Below, one piece after another: positions 9,200 through 17,193 of a stretch of 64,000 nucleotides of DNA. Below the pieces are notes generated by a model. That model searched no databases, had not been told where the DNA came from, and worked only from the letters and a program-made list of their open reading frames with translations. Every line of letters begins with the position of its first letter. Within the stretch, counting starts at the first letter, position 1. This DNA is from Pseudomonadota bacterium (GTDB lineage: Bacteria > Pseudomonadota > Alphaproteobacteria > Rhizobiales > Beijerinckiaceae), in assembly GCA_023386155.1 (NCBI GenBank), contig JAEWKH010000025.1, positions 40,994 through 104,993 of the forward strand, in the 5' to 3' direction. Made by a program: the position numbers and the translations under genes.

Positions 9200-10167
9200 A
9201 GGGCTTTGCGATGGACATGCTCTACAAGGTCTTCATCGAACCCTTCGTCTTCATGGGCGATGCGCCCGACCTGCTGATCCAGACCCTCTGGGAGGGCCTC
9301 GTCTCTGGCGTTCTCTACGCCCTGATCGCGCTCGGCTTCGTGCTCATCTTCAAGGCCTCCGGCGTGTTCAACTTCGCGCAGGGGATCATGGTCGTGTTCG
9401 CGGCCCTGATCCTGGTGGGCCTCTACGAGAAGGGCGTGCCGGCCTTCCTGGCGCTGATCCTGGCGGTCCTCGCCATGCTCGTGCTCGCCATGGTGGTGGA
9501 GCGGGTGGTCCTGCGCCCGCTCGTCAACCAGCCCGACATCATCCTCTTCATGGCGACCTTCGGGCTCACCTACTTTCTCATCGGCTTCGGCGAGCTCATC
9601 TTCGGCGGGAACCCGCGTGAGATGATCACGGAGCAGCTCTTCCTGCCGCAGGGCACGACCGAGGTGGACATGCTGGGCGGGATGGTGCGCTTCCAGCATC
9701 TCGACATCGCCGCCGCCGTGATCGCCTCGATCATGATCGGCCTGCTCGCCGTGTTCTTCTCCAAGACCCGCATCGGCCGGGCGCTGCGCGCGGTGGCCGA
9801 CAGCCACAAGGCGGCGCTCTCCGTCGGCATCTCGCTCAACCAGATCTGGGTCATCGTGTGGTTCGCCGCCGGCATCGTGGCGCTGGTCGCGGGCATCATG
9901 TGGGGGGCGCGCTCGGGCGTCTCGTTCTCGCTCCAGATCATCGCGCTCAAGGCGCTGCCGGTCCTCATCCTCGGCGGCTTCACGTCGATTCCCGGCGCCA
10001 TCATCGGCGGCCTCATCATCGGGGTCGGGGAGAAGCTCGGCGAGTTCTACTGGGGGCCGCTCGTCGGAGGAGGCGTGGAGACGTGGCTCGCCTACGTCAT
10101 CGCCCTGCTCTTCCTGCTCTACAGGCCGCAAGGCCTGTTCGGCGAGAAGATCATCGAACGGATTTAG
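9196..10167 (+). CDS. livH: Branched-chain-type ABC transporter permease (LivH family)
   Basis: This inner-membrane protein of 323 residues has about eight hydrophobic segments, including GVLYALIALGFVLIFKASGVFNFAQG near the N-terminus, the classic LivH opening. The TTG at 9196 overlaps the livG stop. An in-frame ATG at 9211 (MDMLYK...) is an alternative start that would remove five residues. With livM it would form the transmembrane channel. Substrate cannot be read from the sequence. Confidence 0.92.
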   Translation: MKGFAMDMLYKVFIEPFVFMGDAPDLLIQTLWEGLVSGVLYALIALGFVLIFKASGVFNFAQGIMVVFAALILVGLYEKGVPAFLALILAVLAMLVLAMVVERVVLRPLVNQPDIILFMATFGLTYFLIGFGELIFGGNPREMITEQLFLPQGTTEVDMLGGMVRFQHLDIAAAVIASIMIGLLAVFFSKTRIGRALRAVADSHKAALSVGISLNQIWVIVWFAAGIVALVAGIMWGARSGVSFSLQIIALKALPVLILGGFTSIPGAIIGGLIIGVGEKLGEFYWGPLVGGGVETWLAYVIALLFLLYRPQGLFGEKIIERI

Positions 10168-10179
10168 GGAGACAGCGCA

Positions 10180-11265
10180 GTGCTCTACCGCGAGGCCGGC
10201 CAGTTCAAGACCAACTATGTCGCCGACAGCGCGATCTTCCCCCTGCGAGAAGACCGGATCGGGCTGGCCGTCATCATCCTGGCCGCCTATGCGCTCGCCT
10301 TCCTCGGCAACAGCTTCCTGCTCCAGGCGGTGATGATTCCGTTCCTGGTCTTCTCGCTCGCGGCCATCGGGCTCAACATCCTCACCGGCTATACGGGCCT
10401 TCTCTCGCTCGGAACCGGCGCCTTCATGGGCGTGGGCGCCTATGCCTGCTACAAGCTGATGACGGCCTTTCCGGGCGTGAACGTGATCGTCTGGATCTTC
10501 GTGTCGGGCTTCTTCTCCGCGGCCATCGGGGCCCTGTTCGGCCTGCCTTCCTTACGCATCAAGGGCTTCTATCTCGCGGTGGCGACACTGGCCGCCCAGT
10601 TCTTCCTGCAATGGTGCTTCATCCGCATCCCGTGGCTGGTGAACTACAACGTCTCGGGTGCGCTGGATGCGCCTCTTCGCACCCTGTTCGGCATTCCCAT
10701 CATCGGCGCCACCGCCACCCCGCAGACCCGCTATCTCGTGGTTCTGACGATCGTGATCGTGCTCACCTGGCTCGCCTCCAACCTCGTTCATGGCCGCATC
10801 GGACGCATGTGGATCGCGATCCGCGACATGGACCTCGCGGCCGAGCTCATGGGGATTCGGCCGCTCCAGACGAAGCTCCTCGCCTTCGCCGTCTCGTCCT
10901 ATTACTGCGGCGTCGCCGGTGCCCTTCTCGTCTTCCTCTGGTACGGCGGCGCGGAATACGACGTGTTCAACATCAACCAGTCCTTCTTCATCCTGTTCAT
11001 GGTGATCATCGGAGGGCTCGGCAGCCTGATCGGGTCGTTCTTCGGCGCGGCGCTCATCTTCATCCTGCCCATCGTGCTCGGCATCGTGCTGCCCGCGATC
11101 CTCGAGCCCTTCGGCATGTCGGTGGGCGCGGACGTCATCGAGCACCTGCGCTTCATGATCGTCGGCGCGCTCATCATCTTCTTCCTGATCGTCGAACCGC
11201 ACGGCCTCGCGCGGCTCTGGCAGATCGGCAAACAGAAGCTCCTGGTCTGGCCGTTCCCCTACTGA
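10180..11265 (+). CDS. livM: Branched-chain-type ABC transporter permease (LivM family)
   Basis: This 361-residue polytopic membrane protein has the LivM pattern: AIGLNILTGYTGLLSLGTGAFMGVGAY near residue 65 and a late conserved loop GRIGRMWIAIRDMDLAAELMGI. It starts with GTG at 10180, 12 bases after livH and just behind an AGGGAGA ribosome-binding site. It pairs with LivH in the membrane. The 76-bp gap that follows, before the binding protein, is the largest break between the early importer genes. Confidence 0.92.
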   Translation: MLYREAGQFKTNYVADSAIFPLREDRIGLAVIILAAYALAFLGNSFLLQAVMIPFLVFSLAAIGLNILTGYTGLLSLGTGAFMGVGAYACYKLMTAFPGVNVIVWIFVSGFFSAAIGALFGLPSLRIKGFYLAVATLAAQFFLQWCFIRIPWLVNYNVSGALDAPLRTLFGIPIIGATATPQTRYLVVLTIVIVLTWLASNLVHGRIGRMWIAIRDMDLAAELMGIRPLQTKLLAFAVSSYYCGVAGALLVFLWYGGAEYDVFNINQSFFILFMVIIGGLGSLIGSFFGAALIFILPIVLGIVLPAILEPFGMSVGADVIEHLRFMIVGALIIFFLIVEPHGLARLWQIGKQKLLVWPFPY

Positions 11266-11341
11266 CGGCGGGCCGACAAGGAGACGGAAAACGAAACAAG
11301 AATTCGGCTCCTCGGCCGATACAAAGGGAGGAAACGCAACC

Positions 11342-12664
11342 ATGTCGTTTCGCAAATTTAGCCTAGGATTAGCTGCCGCAACGATGCTCGCCGGCATGGC
11401 CCTGCCTGCCTTCGCGCAGGACTCGGTCTATGTTCCCCTCTTCACCTACCGGACTGGCCCCTTCGCCGGATCCGGCACGCCCATCGCCGACGGCATGCAC
11501 GATTACCTGCGCATGCTCAACGAGCGCGACGGCGGCATCGGTGGCGTGAAGCTCGTGCTCGAGGAATGCGAGACCGGCTACGACACCAAGAAGGGCGTCG
11601 AGTGCTACGAAGCCGTGAAGGGCAAGAATCCCGTCATCGTCAATCCCTGGTCGACGGGCATCACCCTGCCGCTGATCCCGCGCGCCTCGGTCGACAAGAT
11701 CCCGATCCTGTCCATGGCCTACGGTCTCTCGGCCTCGGCCCGCGGCGACATCTTCCCCTGGGTTTTCAACCCGCCGGACACCTATTGGGACGGCATGTCG
11801 ATGATCATCAAGTATATCGGCCAGAAGGAAGGCGGCCTCGACAAGCTGAAAGGCAAGAAGATTGGCTTCCTGCATCTCGATGCGAGCTACGGCAAGGAAC
11901 CGATCCCGCTGCTGCAGGAACTGTCGAAGGAGCTGGGCTTCGAGGTCGCGCTCTATCCCGTCGCCGCGCAGGACATGCAGAACCAGTCCTCGCAATGGCT
12001 CAGCGCCCGCCGCGACCGTCCCGACTACATGATCATGTGGGGCTGGGGTTCCATGAACGGCGCCGCCGTGAAGGAGGCGGTGCGCTCGGGCTACCCGATG
12101 GACAAGTTCTACTCCGTCTGGTGGCCGGGCGAGGATGACGCCCGCTCCGGCGGCGCCGGCGCCAAGGGCTTCAAGATGCTCAACTGGCACGCGGTGGGAA
12201 CGAACTTCCCCGCCATTCAGGACATCCAGAAGCATGTGGTCGACAAGGGCCTCTCGAAAGCACCGAAGGACAAGGTCGGCGAACTGCTCTACAACCGCGG
12301 CGTCTACAACTCGCTGCTGATCGCCGAGGGCATCGCCCAGGCCCAGAAGCTTACCGGCAAGAAGGCCGTGACCGGTGAGGACGTGCGCCGCGGGATGGAG
12401 AACATCAAGCTCGATCCAGCCCGTCTGAAGGAACTCGGGCTCGAGGGCTTCACCGATCAGCTGGTCCTCTCCTGCAATGATCATAATGGCCATCGCCCGG
12501 CCTTCATGCAGGAATGGGACGGCACGAAATGGGTGAAGATCTCGGATCCCATCGAGCCTATGACCGACCGGGTGAAAAGCCAGCTCGATGCGGCTGCCAA
12601 GGATTATGCCGAGAAGAACGCCGGCTGGCCCAAGCGCACGGAAGCCTGCGACAAGGCGAGCTAG
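11342..12664 (+). CDS. ABC transporter periplasmic substrate-binding protein (Leu/Ile/Val-binding family)
   Basis: This 440-residue periplasmic binding protein has a cleavable signal peptide: basic MSFRKFSL, a hydrophobic core, then AFAQD with likely cleavage after AQA-like AFAQ. The mature part begins with a type I periplasmic binding fold (SVYVPLFTYRTGPFAGSGTP...). A strong AAAGGGAGG ribosome-binding site lies at about 11322-11330. The abundance of aromatic residues in the predicted binding face and its ligase neighbours suggest an organic acid rather than an amino acid, but this is inference. Confidence 0.92.
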   Translation: MSFRKFSLGLAAATMLAGMALPAFAQDSVYVPLFTYRTGPFAGSGTPIADGMHDYLRMLNERDGGIGGVKLVLEECETGYDTKKGVECYEAVKGKNPVIVNPWSTGITLPLIPRASVDKIPILSMAYGLSASARGDIFPWVFNPPDTYWDGMSMIIKYIGQKEGGLDKLKGKKIGFLHLDASYGKEPIPLLQELSKELGFEVALYPVAAQDMQNQSSQWLSARRDRPDYMIMWGWGSMNGAAVKEAVRSGYPMDKFYSVWWPGEDDARSGGAGAKGFKMLNWHAVGTNFPAIQDIQKHVVDKGLSKAPKDKVGELLYNRGVYNSLLIAEGIAQAQKLTGKKAVTGEDVRRGMENIKLDPARLKELGLEGFTDQLVLSCNDHNGHRPAFMQEWDGTKWVKISDPIEPMTDRVKSQLDAAAKDYAEKNAGWPKRTEACDKAS

Positions 12665-12677
12665 TTCAGAGGCTCTA

Positions 12678-12799
12678 CCCTCTCCCCTATGCGGGAGAGG
12701 GTGGCGAATGAAATGAGCCGGGAGAGGGGCTGTCCGATTGAGCACTGCCCCTCTCCCACCCTGCTTCGCAGGGCACCCTCTCCCGCATAGGGGAGAGGG
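12678..12799. repeat. Long inverted repeat with perfect 24-bp arms
   Basis: The arms at 12678-12701 and 12776-12799 are perfect reverse complements (CCCTCTCCCC...GGGAGAGGG), and each arm is also partly self-complementary. A GAGAGGGG/CCCCTCTCCC pair lies between them. It sits between the binding-protein gene and livF, inside a run of co-directional genes, so it may stabilise or attenuate the message. It resembles REP-like elements of alphaproteobacteria. It stays open in the livF frame and could create a false N-terminal extension from 12738. Confidence 0.85.
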
Positions 12800-12812
12800 C
12801 TTGGAGATTGAA

Positions 12813-13646
12813 ATGATCGCTTCAGCTCTACAGCCAGCCACGGCCCCAACCGTCCTCAACGTCAACAACATCGAGGTCGTCTACGATCACGTGATCCTCG
12901 TGCTCAAGGGCGTCTCGCTCAACGTGCCCAAGGGCGGCATCGTGGCCTTGCTCGGCGCGAACGGAGCCGGCAAGACGACGACGCTGAAGGCCATCTCCAA
13001 CCTGCTGCGTGCGGAACGTGGCGAGGTGACGAAGGGCACCATCGAGTTCAACGGCGAGCGTGTTGATCGCCTGTCGCCCAACGAGCTGGTGCGGCGCGGC
13101 TGCATCCAGGTTCTGGAAGGCCGCCACTGCTTCGGCCATCTCACCATCGAGGAGAACCTGCTCACCGGCGCGTTCACGCGCAAGGACGGGAGCGCCGCCA
13201 TCCGGCGCGATCTCGAGGCGATCTACGAGTACTTCCCTCGCCTCAAGCAGCGGCGCTCCTCCATGGCGGGCTATACCTCCGGGGGCGAGCAGCAGATGTG
13301 CGCCATCGGCCGGGCGATGATGTCCCGCCCCTCCATGATCCTGCTCGACGAGCCTTCCATGGGCCTCGCGCCGCAGATCGTGGAGGAAATCTTCGAGATC
13401 GTGCGCAAGCTCAACGCGACCGAGGGCGTCTCCTTCCTGCTCGCCGAGCAGAACACCAACATGGCGCTGAAGTACGCCACCTACGGATACATCCTCGAGA
13501 CGGGGCGCGTCGTCATGGACGGGCCCGCGCAGATGCTGCGCGAGAACGAGGACGTGAAGGAGTTCTATCTCGGGGTTTCGGAAGGAGACCGCAAATCCTT
13601 CCGCGCGGTGAAGAGCTACAAGCGCCGCAAGCGCTGGCTGGCGTGA
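12813..13646 (+). CDS. livF: Branched-chain-type ABC transporter ATP-binding protein (LivF family)
   Basis: This 277-residue ATPase starts MIASALQPA and has Walker A GANGAGKTTTLK, TSGGEQQMCAIGRAMM as signature, and Walker B MILLDEPSMGLAP. LivF proteins contribute the second ATP site of LivGHMF importers. I place the start at the ATG 12813 because upstream in-frame codons are made of the inverted repeat. The protein is longer at the C-terminus than typical LivF, ending in a basic SYKRRKRWLA tail, as in relatives linked to CoA ligases. Confidence 0.92.
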   Translation: MIASALQPATAPTVLNVNNIEVVYDHVILVLKGVSLNVPKGGIVALLGANGAGKTTTLKAISNLLRAERGEVTKGTIEFNGERVDRLSPNELVRRGCIQVLEGRHCFGHLTIEENLLTGAFTRKDGSAAIRRDLEAIYEYFPRLKQRRSSMAGYTSGGEQQMCAIGRAMMSRPSMILLDEPSMGLAPQIVEEIFEIVRKLNATEGVSFLLAEQNTNMALKYATYGYILETGRVVMDGPAQMLRENEDVKEFYLGVSEGDRKSFRAVKSYKRRKRWLA

Positions 13647-13668
13647 CCGCGCTTGACGCAACATCCTG

Positions 13669-13717
13669 GCGCATCGTTGAGTGCGAAAACCGGATCCACT
13701 TTTTTCGCACGATGCGC
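13669..13717. repeat. Dispersed palindrome, unit A
   Basis: A 49-bp unit opens GCGCATCGT and closes ACGATGCGC, with GTGCGAAAACCGGATCCAC in the middle. It is followed by TAG. It lies between livF and the DUF805 gene, which run in the same direction. It belongs to the repeat family found at about twelve intergenic sites of the window. Confidence 0.85.
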
Positions 13718-13780
13718 TAGCACTTCCTACGCTTGGGATTCGTGGGCGATAATGGACCCACGCCGTTTCGGGGCGCTTCG

Positions 13781-14170
13781 ATGAATTTTTTAAAAGCCGT
13801 CAAAACATGCCTGAACAAGTACGCGGACTTCTCGGGACGCGCGCGGCGCTCCGAGTACTGGTACTTCTTCCTGTTCCTGGTGATCGTCGACACGGTCGCG
13901 AGCATTCTCGACTCTGCGCTCTTCGGCGATCTTTCGGCTCTTTACCTGATTGCCACATTGGCCCTGATCGTGCCGAGCATCGCCGCGGGCGTGCGGCGCC
14001 TGCACGATACGAACAGGTCAGGTTGGTGGCTGTTGCTCGGCTTCATTCCCGTGATCGGAGCCATCGTGCTCATCGTGTTCTTCTGCCAGCGCGGCACTGC
14101 CGGACCGAACCAGTTCGGTCCCGATCCGTTGCAGGCCGCGATCTCGGACGGGTACATGGTCCACAGCTGA
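13781..14170 (+). CDS. DUF805 family inner-membrane protein
   Basis: This 129-residue protein starts MNFLKAVKTCLNKYADFSGRARRSEYWYF, a close match to the DUF805 signature (FxGRAxRxEYW). It has three to four hydrophobic helices and the conserved VRRLHDTNRSGWW loop near residue 75. The family has no defined biochemical function. The ATG at 13781 fits the family start; an in-frame ATG at 13733 would add 16 unlikely residues. It is inserted between livF and the PaaK-like ligase and may be unrelated to import. Confidence 0.88.
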   Translation: MNFLKAVKTCLNKYADFSGRARRSEYWYFFLFLVIVDTVASILDSALFGDLSALYLIATLALIVPSIAAGVRRLHDTNRSGWWLLLGFIPVIGAIVLIVFFCQRGTAGPNQFGPDPLQAAISDGYMVHS

Positions 14171-14189
14171 TGGCCGGGACCGCGGGTGT

Positions 14190-14236
14190 GTCGTGCGAAA
14201 CGGTGGATGGGGCTTTTCGTGGGGAACGATGCGCCA
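14190..14236. repeat. Diverged copy of unit A palindrome
   Basis: The stretch GTCGTGCGAAACGGTGGA...AACGATGCGCCAGC resembles the copy at 18574-18643, including the CAGC-AAG-GAAGCAT sequence just after it, but has lost much of its symmetry. It lies between the DUF805 gene and the PaaK-like ligase and is probably a decayed member of the family. Confidence 0.5.
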
Positions 14237-14295
14237 GCTGAAAGAAGAAGCATAGGATAGCCGGCACATAGTCGGACGATACGGAGGGAAGGCTC

Positions 14296-15528
14296 TTGGC
14301 AGATCATTACGACGCGCTCGAAACCCGGGATCCCGCCGAGCGCGAGGCCTCGCTGTTCGCGCGCCTGCCGGATATCCTGAAGCAGGCCACCAAGGCCCCG
14401 GCTTATGCGGAGCGCTTCAGGGGCATCGATCTCGACGGCGTCAGGAGCCGCGAAGCGCTCGCCGCGCTGCCCGTGCTCCGCAAGGCCGAATTGCCGGCCC
14501 TTCAGAAGGCATCCCGCCCCTTCGGAGGCTTCGTGGCCGATGAGCCGGGATCGTTCGGACGCCTCTTCACGTCGCCCGGCCCGATCTTCGAACCGGAAAC
14601 GGCCACCGCCGATCCATGGCGCGCGGCGCGCGGCCTCTTCGCCGCCGGCTTCAGGCGCGGCAATGTGGTTCTCAATACGTTCAGCTATCACCTGACGCCC
14701 GGCGGCTTCATCATGGATTCCGGAGCCCGCGCGCTCGGCTGCGCCGTCATCCCGGCAGGCCCCGGCAACACGGAACAGCAATTCGAGCTGATCGAGGCTT
14801 ATCGTCCTGTGGCCTATTGCGGCACGCCGGATTTCCTCAAGGTTCTGCTCGACGGCGCGGCATCGTCGGGGCGCGACGTCTCGTCCATCGGGCGCGCGCT
14901 CGTTTCCGGCGCAGCCTTCCCGAAGTCGTTGCAGGAGGAGTTCTCCGCAAGGGGCATCGAGGCCTATCAGGCCTATGCTACGGCCGATCTCGGCTTCGTG
15001 GCCCACGAGACCTCCGCCCGCGAAGGGCTTGTCGTCAATGAGGACATCATCGTCGAGATCGTGCGCCCCGGCACGGGCGATCCGGTGCCCGAAGGCGATG
15101 TCGGCGAAATCGTCGTGACGACGCTCGATCCGCACCGCCCCTTCATCCGCCTCGCTCTCGGGGACCTCACGGCCGCGATGCCCGGCATCAGTCCCTGCGG
15201 ACGCACCAACATGCGCATCAAGGGCTGGATGGGCCGCGCCGATCAGGCCACGAAGGTCAAAGGCATGTTCGTGCGGCCGGAGCAGGTCGCAGAGATCGGC
15301 CGGCGCCATCCCGAGCTCGGCCGCCTGCGCCTCGTCGTGACGCGCGAGGGCGAAACGGATATCATGACGCTCCTGGCCGAAACGGACGAGCCGAGCGCCG
15401 GCCTCTCTTCGGCGGTTTCCGCATCGCTTCACTCCATCGCGAAACTCAAAGGGACGGTGACCTTCGCGACGCCCGGGAGCCTTCCGAACGACGGCAAGGT
15501 AATCGCGGACGAGCGGACATATGGTTGA
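14296..15528 (+). CDS. Phenylacetate-CoA ligase-like adenylating enzyme (PaaK family)
   Basis: This 410-residue protein of the PaaK branch of acyl-CoA ligases would activate an aromatic or other carboxylic acid with ATP and CoA. Features are SRPFGGF, RLFTSPGPIFEP in the early part, NTFSYHLTPGG near residue 135, and PGGT-like glycine loops. The C-terminal part GWMGRADQATKVKGMFVRPEQV contains the hinge and lid segment. It begins with TTG at 14296, 6 bases after GGAGGGA. It is co-directional with the Liv-type genes and is the likely last gene of that unit. Substrate is not determined by the sequence. Confidence 0.87.
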   Translation: MADHYDALETRDPAEREASLFARLPDILKQATKAPAYAERFRGIDLDGVRSREALAALPVLRKAELPALQKASRPFGGFVADEPGSFGRLFTSPGPIFEPETATADPWRAARGLFAAGFRRGNVVLNTFSYHLTPGGFIMDSGARALGCAVIPAGPGNTEQQFELIEAYRPVAYCGTPDFLKVLLDGAASSGRDVSSIGRALVSGAAFPKSLQEEFSARGIEAYQAYATADLGFVAHETSAREGLVVNEDIIVEIVRPGTGDPVPEGDVGEIVVTTLDPHRPFIRLALGDLTAAMPGISPCGRTNMRIKGWMGRADQATKVKGMFVRPEQVAEIGRRHPELGRLRLVVTREGETDIMTLLAETDEPSAGLSSAVSASLHSIAKLKGTVTFATPGSLPNDGKVIADERTYG

Positions 15529-15668
15529 GCGGCTCTTTTCACACCGGCAATCAGGACTTGCACGAATGCAAGACGAGCGGAGCCGAGACGTCTTGAACGC
15601 ACGACTCACGATTCATAAGCTTGAGTTTACGTATGATTCGAATGGAAAAACTGAGGATGCTCAAAAAG

Positions 15669-15693
15669 AAAGAGCACCGTTCAGGTGCTCTTT
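15669..15693 (-). terminator. Hairpin with T-run on the minus strand
   Basis: Perfect 10-bp stem AAAGAGCACC / GGTGCTCTTT with a 5-base loop GTTCA. Read on the minus strand it is followed by TTCTTTTTGA, a typical intrinsic terminator tail. No minus-strand gene is recognised upstream of it, which hints at an unannotated transcript in 15700-16010. Confidence 0.6.
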
Positions 15694-15863
15694 AAGGTGT
15701 CCGGCCGTAGGGGCAAAAAAGACCGGAGATGCCTATAAACACCGAGGAACTGAATTGGTTCCAAAACTTTCTCGAAAAAACTTTATCGCCAAGCCCACGC
15801 CTCATTCAGGTCACGTTTTCGGGGTCTAGGGCTGAGCTTCCCGTGGGGGCAAACACGGGCCGG

Positions 15864-15913
15864 GGCCGCGACCACAGATCCTTCAAGGGACGGGGTCGCG
15901 GCCATTTTCTTTT
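15864..15913 (+). terminator. Intrinsic terminator, plus strand
   Basis: A 10-bp perfect stem GGCCGCGACC / GGTCGCGGCC with a 20-base loop is followed by ATTTTCTTTTC. It could end the ligase/ABC message, whose last stop is at 15528, or a separate short RNA starting in the AT-rich interval. Confidence 0.65.
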
Positions 15914-16014
15914 CTGAAGCTTGGCTGTGCGGGACATGAGAACGGAAGCGCGCGATCGGATCCCGAGAAAGGGCATCCCATCGCGCCCGGCGCGCAGCCG
16001 TGTCAGCCCATGAA

Positions 16015-16042
16015 AAAGGCCCGGGGTCGCCCCCGGGCCTTT
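16015..16042 (-). terminator. Intrinsic terminator of the Omp25-like gene
   Basis: A perfect 12-bp stem AAAGGCCCGGGG / CCCCGGGCCTTT with TCGC loop lies 21 bases after the stop of the porin gene. On the minus strand the stem runs into T residues. Strength and position fit a highly expressed outer-membrane protein gene. Confidence 0.85.
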
Positions 16043-16062
16043 CCATTTACTGGCTATACGGG

Positions 16063-16833
16063 TCAGTAGGTACCGAACTTGAAGTTCAGCTTGGCGCGGG
16101 CAACGAAGAAGTCGTTGTCGTTGCTGCCGACGGCGGGAGACACGATATCGACGGGCGCACCGCCGACCGGCGTGAAGGTGCCGACGAAGCCGCCACCGAA
16201 GTCGTCGTCGTCATCGAAGCCGAGCCACAGGCCTTCGAGACCGAAGGTCACTGCCGAGGAGCCGAACCAGTTCACCGGCAGAGCCCACTCGACGCCGCCA
16301 CCGACCACCCAGCCGGTATTGTCGTCGGTATAGGCCAGACCGCCGGTGGCGTAGATCAGCACGCGGTCGAACGCGACACCCGCGCGGGCACGCACGGTGC
16401 CGAACCAATCCGACAGGTTGCTGCGGAACGCGCCGGGCACGAAGGTGCCTGGAGCGCCGGCCGGGATGAACGCAACATTCTCATCCTGGTCGGTATCAGC
16501 CCACTGGATGTCGGTTTCGAGACCGATCACGAAGGAACCGATCTGGTAGTTGTAACCGATCTGACCACCGCCGGTGAATCCGCCGTCACCATTGTCCGGG
16601 AAGAACAAAGTACCGGGAACTGCTCCGCCCAGGACCACGGTTTGCCGATCATTGTCACGCCAGCCCCAGCCGGCGTTCACACCGGCGTAGAAGCCGGTCC
16701 AGGTGAAGATCGGAGCCGCGATGATCGGAGCCGGAGGCGGTGCCTGACTGGGTAGATCGGCGGCAGAGGCAGCGGTTGCAGCAAGCGTCACGCTTGCAAC
16801 CCCTGCGAGGAGGCTAAGTACGCACTTTCTCAT
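16063..16833 (-). CDS. Omp25/RopB-family outer-membrane beta-barrel protein
   Basis: This 256-residue exported protein begins with signal peptide MRKCVLSLLAGVASVTLAAT ending ASAAD, followed by a proline-rich linker and FTWTGFYAGVNAGWGW, the hallmark of Hyphomicrobiales Omp25/Omp31-type barrels. The C-terminus alternates hydrophobic residues and ends AKLNFKFGTY with an aromatic terminal residue, as needed for BAM insertion. Probable role is structural outer membrane protein. It has a strong terminator just downstream. The leader just before the ATG contains the small hairpin GTGAGTCCTCAC, which could affect translation. Confidence 0.92.
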   Translation of the reverse strand: MRKCVLSLLAGVASVTLAATAASAADLPSQAPPPAPIIAAPIFTWTGFYAGVNAGWGWRDNDRQTVVLGGAVPGTLFFPDNGDGGFTGGGQIGYNYQIGSFVIGLETDIQWADTDQDENVAFIPAGAPGTFVPGAFRSNLSDWFGTVRARAGVAFDRVLIYATGGLAYTDDNTGWVVGGGVEWALPVNWFGSSAVTFGLEGLWLGFDDDDDFGGGFVGTFTPVGGAPVDIVSPAVGSNDNDFFVARAKLNFKFGTY

Positions 16834-17149
16834 AACCGTAACCCCTTAGTGTGAGGACTCACGGTAGAAACTTACGCCGGTTCCGCTTAGGAAAGCTATT
16901 GCAAAGGAGCAACACCTACATGTTCGATTAGTATTCAAGAGGCGCAAAGGTAGTACTACTTTCGCTATAGAGAATATTGTCCATAGATGCAGAAATAAGT
17001 CTCTTAACAAGCTCTTCAAAGTCATTTGACATTACTTTGAATGCATGCCCTAATAATCGCGTTTTCGGCTTGACAACCGAAGGCGAGGAGATCACTCAAC
17101 CCTGCCCTCCGGGCGGGGTTTTTTCTGGGCCCGGAGCATCGGCCAGCCA
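16834..17149. other. Upstream region of the porin gene, candidate small RNA on plus strand
   Basis: This interval holds the porin promoter on the minus strand and, on the plus strand, an apparently orphan intrinsic terminator at 17100-17124. Upstream of that terminator lies a short stem TTCGG...CCGAA (17064-17081). The stretch 16900-17060 is AT-rich and has no convincing protein frame. A plus-strand small RNA ending near 17124 is possible. Confidence 0.4.
17100..17124 (+). terminator. Strong intrinsic terminator with no gene before it
   Basis: The stem CCCTGCCC / GGGCGGGG has a 3-base loop and is followed at once by six T residues (17119-17124). No plus-strand gene ends upstream: the nearest plus-strand stop is at 15528. 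This implies a short unannotated plus-strand RNA. Confidence 0.75.
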
Positions 17150-17193
17150 GCGCATCGTGCGCAAAACCGGGTCCACTTCTTCACACGATGCGC
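17150..17193. repeat. Dispersed palindrome, unit A
   Basis: The unit opens GCGCATCGTGCG and closes ACGATGCGC, with CAAAACCGGGTCCAC between. Its outer CTA at 17193-17195 provides, on the minus strand, the TAG stop codon of the adjacent HTH gene. Confidence 0.85.

Larger units (their letters stand above)
15529..16012. other. Gene-poor, AT-richer interval with hairpins
   Basis: No convincing coding region is seen here. The stretch 15600-15800 is clearly richer in A and T than flanking genes. Two 10-bp perfect hairpins (15669-15693 and 15864-15903) suggest RNA ends on opposite strands. A possible 62-codon frame from 15729 has GGAG touching its ATG and a glycine/arginine-rich tail made by the terminator, so I do not call it a gene. 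A small RNA is possible. Confidence 0.5.

Noticed and set aside
12738..12812. N-terminal extension of LivF
   Set aside because: The extra codons come from the inverted repeat and have no counterpart in the family.
15521..15829. Frame of 102 codons after the PaaK-like gene
   Set aside because: It overlaps the ligase stop, crosses a terminator hairpin and lacks a ribosome-binding site; composition is unlike the neighbouring genes.
15729..15917. Frame of 62 codons in the AT-rich island
   Set aside because: GGAG touches the ATG without spacing, and the last third is encoded by a terminator stem.
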